Below are positions 1 through 7,221 of a stretch of DNA of 12,551 nucleotides, one piece after another (positions within the stretch are counted from its first letter, which is position 1; each line of letters opens with the position of its first letter). The DNA lies in NCBI GenBank assembly GCA_023253245.1, contig JALRHB010000028.1, positions 1-12,551 on the forward strand. Reading direction: 5' to 3'. The position numbers were made by a program, and so were the translations under genes. The notes under the pieces were generated by a model. The model searched no databases and had not been told where the DNA came from. It saw only the letters and a list, made by a program, of their open reading frames with translations. The DNA comes from Polynucleobacter sp. (lineage in GTDB: Bacteria > Pseudomonadota > Gammaproteobacteria > Burkholderiales > Burkholderiaceae).

Positions 1-1
1 T

Positions 2-955
2 ATCACCTTACGTGATTTGGTTAATGCGATTCCTTTGTACGCCATCAAAAAAGGTTTGCTCACCGTTGAAAAACAGGGCAAAAAGAATGTATTCTCAGGC
101 CGTATTTTGGAGATTGAAGGCTTACCCGACTTAAAAGTAGAGCAAGCATTTGAATTATCCGATGCTTCTGCTGAACGCTCTGCTGGCGGCTGCGCTATTG
201 CTCTTAATAAGGAGCCAATTATTGAGTACATGCGCTCTAACATCACTTTGATGAAGTGGATGATTGCTAATGGCTATGAAGATAAGCGCACATTAGGTCG
301 TCGCATTAAGGCGATGGAAGCTTGGATCGCCAAACCAGAATTACTCAAAGCCGATGCCAATGCAGATTATGCAGAGATTATTGAAATCGATATGGACGAG
401 ATCAAGGAGCCTATCCTTGCCTGCCCTAATGATCCTGATGATGTCAAATTCCTATCTGAAGTTGCAGGCGAGAAAATTGATGAAGTCTTTATTGGATCTT
501 GCATGACCAATATCGGTCACTTCCGCGCAGCTGGTAAGGTGCTCGAAGGCAAGACAGATATGCCTACTCGCTTATGGATTGCTCCCCCAACCAAGATGGA
601 TCAGATGGTTCTGACTGAAGAGGGTTACTATGGCGTGCTTGGCCGAACTGGTGCGCGGATGGAGACTCCGGGTTGCTCACTATGCATGGGTAATCAAGCC
701 CAAATCCGCAAAGGATCAACAGCCGTTTCTACATCAACACGAAACTTCCCCAATCGTTTAGGTATCGATACTCGCGTGTATCTTGCTTCAGCGGAATTGT
801 CTGCGGTTGCAGCACTCTTAGGTCGCATCCCAACAATGCAAGAGTATCTGGACCAATTGGGCGCCTTAAATGCAAATGCGGATGAAGTTTATCGCTACAT
901 GAACTTTGACAAAATCAAATCATTTAGTGAAGTCGCTGATACCGTTACCATTTAA
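2..955 (+). CDS. acnB: Aconitate hydratase B, C-terminal part (5' end outside window)
   Basis: AcnB interconverts citrate and isocitrate through cis-aconitate in the TCA cycle, using a [4Fe-4S] cluster in the cytoplasm. The reading frame is open from base 2 (ITLRDLVNAIPLYAIKKG), so the gene enters from the left. The visible part is about 317 residues, against roughly 865 for the whole protein in E. coli. The three cluster-ligand cysteines are present: Cys in GSCMTN (codon 500-502) and the pair in GCSLCMGN (codons 674-676 and 683-685). Their spacing (58 and 3 residues) is close to E. coli C710, C769 and C772. The block ASAERSAGGC and the C-terminal RVYLASAELSAVAALLGRIP are also typical of AcnB rather than AcnA. 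The stop is TAA at 953-955, followed at once by a hairpin terminator. No truncation or frameshift is seen. The identification is secure; the missing N-terminus is only due to the window edge. Confidence 0.97.
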   Translation: MTLRDLVNAIPLYAIKKGLLTVEKQGKKNVFSGRILEIEGLPDLKVEQAFELSDASAERSAGGCAIALNKEPIIEYMRSNITLMKWMIANGYEDKRTLGRRIKAMEAWIAKPELLKADANADYAEIIEIDMDEIKEPILACPNDPDDVKFLSEVAGEKIDEVFIGSCMTNIGHFRAAGKVLEGKTDMPTRLWIAPPTKMDQMVLTEEGYYGVLGRTGARMETPGCSLCMGNQAQIRKGSTAVSTSTRNFPNRLGIDTRVYLASAELSAVAALLGRIPTMQEYLDQLGALNANADEVYRYMNFDKIKSFSEVADTVTI

Positions 956-982
956 GTGACTTCGTCCAGTTGATTTAGGGCA

Positions 983-1010
983 AAAAAGGCGATCTAATGA
1001 TCGCCTTTTT
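983..1010. terminator. Bidirectional intrinsic terminator between acnB and the speE-like gene
   Basis: A perfect stem GGCGATC (988-994) / GATCGCC (999-1005) closes a TAAT loop. It is flanked by five As on the left and five Ts on the right, so a U-tract follows the hairpin whichever strand is transcribed. It lies 28 nt after the acnB stop and 18 nt after the stop of the convergent gene, so it can end both transcripts. Confidence 0.9.
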
Positions 1011-1027
1011 AATTACAAATTTACAAA

Positions 1028-1783
1028 TCAAATCGAGAGTTTATTTTCTTGATGGGCATTTTCTCGGCATAGGCCAGCTGCCCAGGTATGAGTGGGTAAA
1101 CCGGTTTTTTCCTGGATTAACTTAGCGCGTTTTGATACCTCCATCCACTCCACATTAAGTTCTGGGCCTTTAAACGCAATAGCAACAACATTGCAATCAT
1201 GTGATTCGGGAAACAAAAGCACTCTGTTATGAAACGCTTCACAAATGTTATTAAGGTTAATTTCAAAGCTTTTATGGCGCGAGAACAGATTTACCGTCAG
1301 AACACCTGGAGATCTCAAAATATTGTAGCAACCGCGATAGAACTCTAATGAGCTTGCTGCTGGACCATCACATATGGCATCATAAAGATCAACTTGAACT
1401 GCATCAAAGAAGTCTTTGTATTGTGTGCTTTGTACAAATGCCTTTGCATCTATTTGTAGTGTTTTTAATCTCCGGTCATCATCAGGCATCATGAACATGC
1501 TACGAGCTGAAACAATCACAGCAGGGTTCAATTCAACTACTGTATTTTTAACTGCTGAGCAATGACGATGGGTAAATTTGGTCAAGGCGCCAGTTCCAAG
1601 GCCAAGTTGAGCAATCTGCATGCCAGGTTTGGTTTCTAGAAATAGTAACCAAGCCATCATCTGTTGGTTGTACTCTAAATAGATTTCATCAGGGTCGCGA
1701 ATGCGCATAGCCCCTTGAATCAGTTCAGTGCCAAAATGAAGATATCGAATCCCACCACTTTCAGAGAAAGTTACAGGCTCCAT
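1028..1783 (-). CDS. Spermidine synthase-like (SpeE-fold) protein, substrate unknown
   Basis: This is a SAM-binding Rossmann protein of the polyamine-synthase family. From the ATG at 1783 it has 251 residues. Visible features are the glycine-rich nucleotide loop QLGLGTGALT (59-68), the ribose-binding acid in VVELNPAVI (E84), the IDAKAFV strand (D112) and VDLYDA (131-136). The last aligns with the DxxD P catalytic loop of spermidine synthase; both aspartates (D132, D135) are kept but the following proline is replaced. The usual YHEM substrate segment is replaced by LEYNQQMM. Genuine aminopropyl transfer is therefore uncertain, and a related methyl- or aminopropyl-transfer role is possible. The frame stays open upstream to an ATG at 1864 inside purL (278 residues), and a TTG lies at 1807. 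I chose 1783 because it clears purL and because homology-like sequence begins with EPVTFSESGG; none of the starts has a good ribosome site. The gene follows purL by 25 nt and probably shares its transcript. Confidence 0.75.
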   Translation of the reverse strand: MEPVTFSESGGIRYLHFGTELIQGAMRIRDPDEIYLEYNQQMMAWLLFLETKPGMQIAQLGLGTGALTKFTHRHCSAVKNTVVELNPAVIVSARSMFMMPDDDRRLKTLQIDAKAFVQSTQYKDFFDAVQVDLYDAICDGPAASSLEFYRGCYNILRSPGVLTVNLFSRHKSFEINLNNICEAFHNRVLLFPESHDCNVVAIAFKGPELNVEWMEVSKRAKLIQEKTGLPTHTWAAGLCRENAHQENKLSI

Positions 1784-1808
1784 CGATATCGCATTTGAAT
1801 CTGTCAAC

Positions 1809-4800
1809 TTACTTAGCCCATACGCGAGCATTGCGGAATAGGCGCATCCAGGGACTTGCTCCATCAGGAGTATCCAACCACTGCGGTGGACACCAGCTCA
1901 TTTGCACTGCTCTAAATACGCGCTCAGGATGGGGCATCATGACGGTAAAGCGGCCATCAGGAGTCGTAACCCCGGTCAAACCACCTGGTGAGCCATTTGG
2001 GTTCATTGGATAAGTTTGGGTTGGATTGCCCTGATGATCTACAAAGCGCATTACCGCTAGACCCTGCTTATTAATTGCCTCGAGGTTTCCTTGCTGATTA
2101 AAGTTTGCAAATCCCTCACCATGGGCAATGGCAATAGGTAAATGACTACCAGCCATCCCTTGGGTAAAGATTGAAGGCGATGACATCACTTCAGCCATCA
2201 CCAGACGGGCTTCATACTGTTCTGACTGGTTACGGGTAAATTTAGGCCAGTTTTCTGCGCCAGGAATAATGCCCGATAGATTGCTCATCATTTGACAACC
2301 ATTGCAAACACCTAATGCAAAGCTATCTTGACGCTCAAAAAATGAAGAAAATTGATCTCGTAGTTGGCTATTAAAAAGAATTGTTTTTGCCCAGCCCTCG
2401 CCTGCGCCGAGCACATCCCCATAACTAAAGCCACCACATGCAATCAATCCACGGAAATCGTCTAACTTTGCTTTTCCAGAGAGTAAGTCAGACATATGCA
2501 CATCGTACGTATCAAATCCCGCCCAATTCATAGCATAGGCCATTTCAACATGGGAATTAACGCCCTGCTCGCGCAGAATGGCGATCCTAGGCGCCAAGCC
2601 CTTATTGATATATGGCGCAGAAATATCCTCAGCGATATCAAAAGTTAATACAGGCGACATGCCAGGGTCGGCAATATTATCAAGCAAAGCAAACTCACTA
2701 TCAGCGCAATCGGGATTGTCTCTTAAGCGAGCAATTTGATAGCTTGTATTGGTCCACATCTTTTGCAAAACTTCTCGAGCTTGAGCAAAAATGGATTTAG
2801 CATCGCGCCAAACCTCTATTCGACCATTGGTATTGGGTTTGGCAATCACATGGCTGCAGGCACTAAGACCCAGTTTGCGCAAGGTATTAAAGACCGCCTC
2901 ACGATCTTCTTTTCTAATTTGAATCACCGCACCTAATTCTTCGTTAAATAAGGCGCGCAAAGTTTGCTCATGACGACGACCTGAAACTTGTTGGGCCCAA
3001 TTCTTGGCATCACCCCAATCTGCCTCTTGGCCTACATCAATGGCAATCATGTCTACATTGATTGATATACCGCAATGAGAAGCAAAAGCCATCTCTGCAA
3101 TACAGGCCAATAGTCCGCCATCAGAGCGGTCATGATAGGCTAGCAATAGATTGTCTTTTCTAAGCTCAATAATCGCAGTTGCTAAGGCCTTGAGATCTTC
3201 TGGGTGATCTACAGTGGGAGCAGATTTTCCGGATTGATTGAGGACTTGGGCCAAGATGCTCCCAGCCATACGATTTTTGCCCCGGCCTAAATCAATTAAG
3301 ATCAGTTCGGTATCCAGTGACTTACCAGAAATGTCTTTTAATTTTAGTTCTGGGGTAATGGTTTTGCGTACATCTTGAACTGGAGAAAAAGCAGAAATAA
3401 TTAGAGAAACTGGGGAAACAACTTTTTTATCATGACCATTTTCTTGCCAAGCAGTTGCCATGGAGAGTGAATCTTTGCCCACAGGAATGGAAATTCCTAG
3501 CGCTGGGCATAGATCCATGCCAATGGCTTTGACTGAATCATACAGTTTGGCATCCTCACCTGGTGAGCCACAAGCAGCCATCCAATTGGCGGAAAGTTTC
3601 ACATCCTCTAGGCAGGCAATGTCGGCAGCTAGTAAATTCGTGATCGCTTCACCAACCGCCATTTTGGCTGCTGCAGGTGCGTCGATTACCGCCAATGGAG
3701 TGCGCTCACCCATCGTCATCACTTCACCGCGGTAGCCCTTGTAATCCATCAAAGTGACAGCGCAATCAGCTACCGGAACTTGCCATGGCCCCACAAATGG
3801 ATCGCGGGCGTTTAAACCACCAACAGTGCGATCACCAATAGTAATTAAGAATGATTTGCTCGCTACAGTGGGCTGTTGCAGAACCCAAGCTACACAATGA
3901 TCTAAATCTGCATCAGTAACATTTAGTTCATCAAAGTGTTGAGCAACACGTTTTACATCGCGATGCATCTTAGGAGGCTTGCCCAGTAGAACCTCCATTG
4001 GCATATCAATTGGCGATGCGGCATCTGTGCCAACAGCTTGTTTGTTGTCAGTTAGTTTGAGTTGACGTTCTGCAGTAGCTTCACCAACTACGGCAAATGG
4101 ACAGCGCTCACGTTCACAAAATGACTTAAATAGATCAAGATCTTTAGCTTCAATGGCTAATACATAGCGTTCTTGAGATTCATTGCACCAAATTTCTGCA
4201 GGGCTCATGCCGCTCTCTTCAAGCGGAACATTGCGTAACATAAACTTGGCACCTAAACCAGCCCCGTCAGCAAGTTCTGGGAAGGCATTTGAAAGACCAC
4301 CAGCACCAACATCATGGATAGACACGATGGGGTTTTTTTCACCCAAGGCACGGCAAGCGTTAATGACTTCTTGTGCTCGACGCTCCATCTCGGGGTTGCC
4401 GCGTTGCACAGAATCAAAATCTAAATCGGCGGTATTTGTACCAGTAGCAACAGAGCTTCCTGTAGCGCCCCCCATGCCAATTCGCATCCCTGGGCCACCA
4501 AGTTGAATGAGTAAGTGCCCCGCCTTAATTTCTTTTTTAGAGGTGTGAATTGATTCGATACTGCCAATACCGCCAGCAATCATGATTGGCTTGTGATAAC
4601 CCCGACGAACACCCTCAATGGTTTGTTCAAATACTCGAAAATAACCGCCAAGTATTGGACGACCAAATTCATTATTAAAGGCGGCTCCACCAAGGGGTCC
4701 ATCAATCATGATTTGTAGAGGTGTTGCTATGCGCTCTGGCTTCCCGTACTTTTCTGTTTCCCAGGGCAGTTCTGTGCCAGGAATATTCAGATTGGAAACA

Positions 4801-5843
4801 GAGAAGCCTGTTAGACCAGCTTTTGGTCTACCGCCAATACCAGTTGCGCCCTCATCCCGAATCTCACCACCCGCACCAGTAGATGCCCCTGGAAATGGTG
4901 CAATCGCTGTAGGATGATTATGGGTCTCCACCTTCATTAAGGTGTGCACTAAACGCGAATCTTTTTCATAGCGATGATTCTCGCCTTGCGGGACCCATGT
5001 TTCTACCTCGCAACCAGCCATGACCGCAGAATTATCTGAGTAAGCAACAATCGTGCCTTTTGGCTGCAATTGATGGGTATTGCGGATCATGGAGAATAAA
5101 GATTTCTCCTGATCATCACCATCAATAGTCCAACTGGAGTTAAAAATCTTATGACGACAATGTTCGCTATTGGCCTGAGCGAACATAATGAGCTCAACAT
5201 CGCTAGGATTACGTTCGAGACGAACAAAATTCTCAGTAAGATAGCTCACCTCATCATCGGATAATGCAAGCCCCAATTCTTGATTGGCTTTATCAAGCGC
5301 AGCCCTGCCTTCACTCAAAACAGGGATACGCGCAAGAGGTCGATCTTCCAGAGTTTGGTAAAGTGCGCCTGCCTCGTCTATATGATTAATAACGGCCTCA
5401 GTCATACGATCGTGCAATGCAGATAAAACCGCTTGCATCTGCTCATTACTGAGGGACTTTTTACTATGCCAAGTAAATTGAATGCCTCTTTCGATTCGCA
5501 AAACATCTAAACCACACTGGCGAGCAATATCAGTAGCTTTGCTAGCCCAAGGGGAAACCGTTCCAAAACGTGGGATGGTTATTGCAGTTTGCTTCGTAAC
5601 ACCTTTACCAAACCAAGATTTACTCCCATCTTGAGAGTCAAAAGCTTGACCATAAGTGAGCAGGCTTTGTAAAACTTCGCGACTTTTGGCGCTCAGCTCA
5701 TCATCGGACCAGATGAAATGAAGATATTGAGCCTGGATAGACTCAAGTTGAATACCTTTGGCAGCAAGCGAGGTTAAAAGTCGCTTTTGACGAAAGGCAG
5801 ATAGGGCGTTAGCCCCTGGCAAGCAACAGAATGAAAACATCAT
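1809..5843 (-). CDS. purL: Phosphoribosylformylglycinamidine synthase (FGAM synthase), large single-chain form
   Basis: PurL converts FGAR, glutamine and ATP to FGAM, the fourth step of purine synthesis, in the cytoplasm. The protein has 1344 residues, in the range of the proteobacterial single-chain enzyme (E. coli 1295). The order is: a PurS-like N-terminal domain (about 1-150, with FGTVSPWASKATDIARQCGL at 93-112), a linker, the first synthetase half with FAQANSEHCRHKIFN (221-235), KVETHNHPTAI (304-314) and the glycine-rich STGAGGEIRDEGATG (321-335), the second half with MGERTPLAVID (711-721) and PVGKDSLSMA (787-796), and a C-terminal class I glutaminase. The glutaminase carries Cys1180 in GVCNGC and His1305/Glu1307 in PHPERVF, with the same spacing as the E. 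coli triad. The start is one of two adjacent ATGs (5843 or 5840). Neither has a Shine-Dalgarno, but a TATAAT-like hexamer sits just upstream on the minus strand (5847-5852). It lies 18 nt after the ybbA stop, suggesting read-through. Confidence 0.97.
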   Translation of the reverse strand: MMFSFCCLPGANALSAFRQKRLLTSLAAKGIQLESIQAQYLHFIWSDDELSAKSREVLQSLLTYGQAFDSQDGSKSWFGKGVTKQTAITIPRFGTVSPWASKATDIARQCGLDVLRIERGIQFTWHSKKSLSNEQMQAVLSALHDRMTEAVINHIDEAGALYQTLEDRPLARIPVLSEGRAALDKANQELGLALSDDEVSYLTENFVRLERNPSDVELIMFAQANSEHCRHKIFNSSWTIDGDDQEKSLFSMIRNTHQLQPKGTIVAYSDNSAVMAGCEVETWVPQGENHRYEKDSRLVHTLMKVETHNHPTAIAPFPGASTGAGGEIRDEGATGIGGRPKAGLTGFSVSNLNIPGTELPWETEKYGKPERIATPLQIMIDGPLGGAAFNNEFGRPILGGYFRVFEQTIEGVRRGYHKPIMIAGGIGSIESIHTSKKEIKAGHLLIQLGGPGMRIGMGGATGSSVATGTNTADLDFDSVQRGNPEMERRAQEVINACRALGEKNPIVSIHDVGAGGLSNAFPELADGAGLGAKFMLRNVPLEESGMSPAEIWCNESQERYVLAIEAKDLDLFKSFCERERCPFAVVGEATAERQLKLTDNKQAVGTDAASPIDMPMEVLLGKPPKMHRDVKRVAQHFDELNVTDADLDHCVAWVLQQPTVASKSFLITIGDRTVGGLNARDPFVGPWQVPVADCAVTLMDYKGYRGEVMTMGERTPLAVIDAPAAAKMAVGEAITNLLAADIACLEDVKLSANWMAACGSPGEDAKLYDSVKAIGMDLCPALGISIPVGKDSLSMATAWQENGHDKKVVSPVSLIISAFSPVQDVRKTITPELKLKDISGKSLDTELILIDLGRGKNRMAGSILAQVLNQSGKSAPTVDHPEDLKALATAIIELRKDNLLLAYHDRSDGGLLACIAEMAFASHCGISINVDMIAIDVGQEADWGDAKNWAQQVSGRRHEQTLRALFNEELGAVIQIRKEDREAVFNTLRKLGLSACSHVIAKPNTNGRIEVWRDAKSIFAQAREVLQKMWTNTSYQIARLRDNPDCADSEFALLDNIADPGMSPVLTFDIAEDISAPYINKGLAPRIAILREQGVNSHVEMAYAMNWAGFDTYDVHMSDLLSGKAKLDDFRGLIACGGFSYGDVLGAGEGWAKTILFNSQLRDQFSSFFERQDSFALGVCNGCQMMSNLSGIIPGAENWPKFTRNQSEQYEARLVMAEVMSSPSIFTQGMAGSHLPIAIAHGEGFANFNQQGNLEAINKQGLAVMRFVDHQGNPTQTYPMNPNGSPGGLTGVTTPDGRFTVMMPHPERVFRAVQMSWCPPQWLDTPDGASPWMRLFRNARVWAK

Positions 5844-5861
5844 CAGATTATAAGGTTTTGC

Positions 5862-6542
5862 TTAAACCAAACTCCCGCCCTGCAGGGTTAACTGACGAGT
5901 GCACTTTGCGGCTAAGGCAGGGTCATGGGTTACCAAGACCAAAGTGGAAGAATTTTCTGCGTTTAACTCAAAAAGGAGCTCAATCACTCGATTTCCACTG
6001 GTCTCATCCAGGCTTCCGGTAGGCTCATCAGCAAATAAAATAAAGGGTTGATTGACAAACGCTCTGGCCAATGCAACCCGCTGTTGCTCTCCTCCAGACA
6101 AGGTTTTGGGGAAATGATTTAAGCGTTGCCCAAGGCCTACCCTTTCAAGCCAAATTGCAGCTTTTTCTTTGGCCAAAGCCATATCCATACCAGAAAGTTC
6201 AAGTGGAAGCATCACATTTTCCAAGGCATTTAATTGGGGCAGTAACTGAAAAGACTGGAATACAAACCCGACGAATTGTCCTCGCAGCTTTGCACGACCG
6301 TCCTCGTCCAGTGTAGAAAGGTTTTGACCCATAATTTGAACATGGCCACTGCTAGGCAAGTCTAAGCCAGCTAACAAACTCAATAAAGTACTTTTACCCG
6401 ACCCTGAGGCTCCAACAATGGCAACACTTTCGCCTTGCCGAATAGCAAAATCAATATCATGCAAAATACTCAAATTCCCGTCGACAGTTTTAACCACCTT
6501 CCCAAGGTGGTGGGCGATGATGGTTTCTGTAGATGTATTCAT
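5862..6542 (-). CDS. ybbA: ABC transporter ATP-binding protein, YbbA/LolD family
   Basis: This is a cytoplasmic ATPase subunit of the LolD/MacB-type ABC family, which drives lipoprotein or envelope-substrate movement rather than ordinary import. All ATPase motifs are intact in 226 residues: Walker A GASGSGKST (44-52), Q-loop Gln96, signature LSGGEQQ (148-154), Walker B FILFADEP (167-174) and H-loop His206. The text around VGFVFQSFQLLPQLNALENV and the divergent position next to tesA match E. coli ybbA better than lolD, which is why I use that symbol; LolD remains an alternative. The start ATG at 6542 has no strong ribosome site. E. coli ybbA is followed by the permease gene ybbP, but here purL follows after 18 nt and no membrane subunit is in the window. 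The partner must be encoded elsewhere, or the ATPase has another role. Confidence 0.88.
   Translation of the reverse strand: MNTSTETIIAHHLGKVVKTVDGNLSILHDIDFAIRQGESVAIVGASGSGKSTLLSLLAGLDLPSSGHVQIMGQNLSTLDEDGRAKLRGQFVGFVFQSFQLLPQLNALENVMLPLELSGMDMALAKEKAAIWLERVGLGQRLNHFPKTLSGGEQQRVALARAFVNQPFILFADEPTGSLDETSGNRVIELLFELNAENSSTLVLVTHDPALAAKCTRQLTLQGGSLV
6493..6511. repeat. Perfect 8-bp inverted repeat inside the 5' end of ybbA
   Basis: ACCACCTT (6493-6500) and AAGGTGGT (6504-6511) are separated by three Cs. It encodes His11 to Val18 of YbbA. It would form a strong stem about 30 nt into the ybbA message, and it lies 57 nt upstream of the tesA start where a tesA promoter or operator would fall. 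The symmetry is plain in the sequence; a regulatory role is only inference. Confidence 0.5.
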
Positions 6543-6567
6543 TTGAAATCTTTTTGAAGATCAGATA
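6543..6567. promoter_or_regulatory. Divergent ybbA/tesA start region (25 nt)
   Basis: Only 25 nt separate the two outward-facing start codons, so the promoters must lie within the opposite gene's 5' coding sequence. On the + strand a TTGAAA (6543-6548) and a GATAAT overlapping the tesA ATG (6564-6569) resemble a promoter, but their 15-nt spacing is short. GAAGA at 6556-6560 is a weak ribosome site for tesA. No convincing minus-strand promoter was found. Confidence 0.35.
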
Positions 6568-7218
6568 ATGCGAGATCGGTCCTTATATATCAAAAGGAAA
6601 TTCATTCTCCTAATAGGCTTATTTTGCCTGTTTATGAGTATTCATACTTGGTCCCATGCTAACCCAGTGATTTTGGTCTTAGGTGATAGTCTTTCTGCCG
6701 AATATGGTCTACCTCGTGGATCAGGCTGGGTAAGCCTTCTAGAGGCCCAATTAAAGAAAATCAACAGCCCGGCTAGCGTATTTAATGCCAGCATTAGTGG
6801 AGAAACGACAGCAGGTGGCCTAACTCGCCTACCAGCGCTCTTGGCGAGCAAAAAACCCTCTGTTGTCATGATAGAGCTTGGTGCAAATGATGCATTGCGG
6901 GGTCTTCCATTAAGCGAGACAGAAGCTAACCTGCGCAAGATGATTGGGATGAGCAAGAAGCTTGGCGCAAAGGTACTGCTCTTCGGTATGCAAATTCCAC
7001 CAAATTATGGACAAAGTTATACGAACCAGTTTAAAGCTCTCTACCCCTCATTAGCTAAGGAAGAAAAGATTGATTTGATTCCATTTTTTCTCGCAGGGGT
7101 TGCAACAAGACCGGAGTTATTTCAGGCTGATCGCATTCATCCCAATGTAGCCGCGCAAACCATTCTCTTTAATAACGTATGGGGCGCCATGGGCCCATAT
7201 CAACCGTTATTGAAGTAG
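6568..7218 (+). CDS. tesA: Exported SGNH-family esterase / acyl-CoA thioesterase I (TesA)
   Basis: TesA is a periplasmic hydrolase of acyl thioesters and aryl esters with lysophospholipase activity in the family. The 216-residue product begins with a signal peptide: a basic stretch with Arg and Lys to residue 11, a hydrophobic core (about 12-27) and a likely cut after Ala31 in SHA|NP. The SGNH blocks are complete: GDSLSAEYG with nucleophile Ser41, ISGETTAGG with Gly78, GANDALRG with Asn107, and DRIHPN with Asp188 and His191. The length fits the family. The ATG at 6568 is kept because the next Met (residue 23) would destroy the signal peptide. The AAAAGGA at 6591-6597 looks like a better ribosome site but no standard start follows it in frame. 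The gene is divergent from ybbA, as in E. coli, and ends three bases before the convergent ppiD stop with no terminator visible between them. Confidence 0.93.
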   Translation: MRDRSLYIKRKFILLIGLFCLFMSIHTWSHANPVILVLGDSLSAEYGLPRGSGWVSLLEAQLKKINSPASVFNASISGETTAGGLTRLPALLASKKPSVVMIELGANDALRGLPLSETEANLRKMIGMSKKLGAKVLLFGMQIPPNYGQSYTNQFKALYPSLAKEEKIDLIPFFLAGVATRPELFQADRIHPNVAAQTILFNNVWGAMGPYQPLLK

Positions 7219-7221
7219 CGA

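Noticed and set aside
1802..1807. TTGACA-like hexamer (minus strand) near the purL stop as a promoter for the SpeE-like gene
   Set aside because: The hexamer is present but no suitable -10 follows at normal spacing, and the initiation site would fall within the gene.
4183..4506. 107-codon + strand frame inside purL
   Set aside because: Antisense to a conserved synthetase domain, with no initiation signal and no recognisable protein features.
6642..6956. 104-codon minus-strand frame inside tesA
   Set aside because: Antisense to the SGNH catalytic blocks; no ribosome site or recognisable domain.
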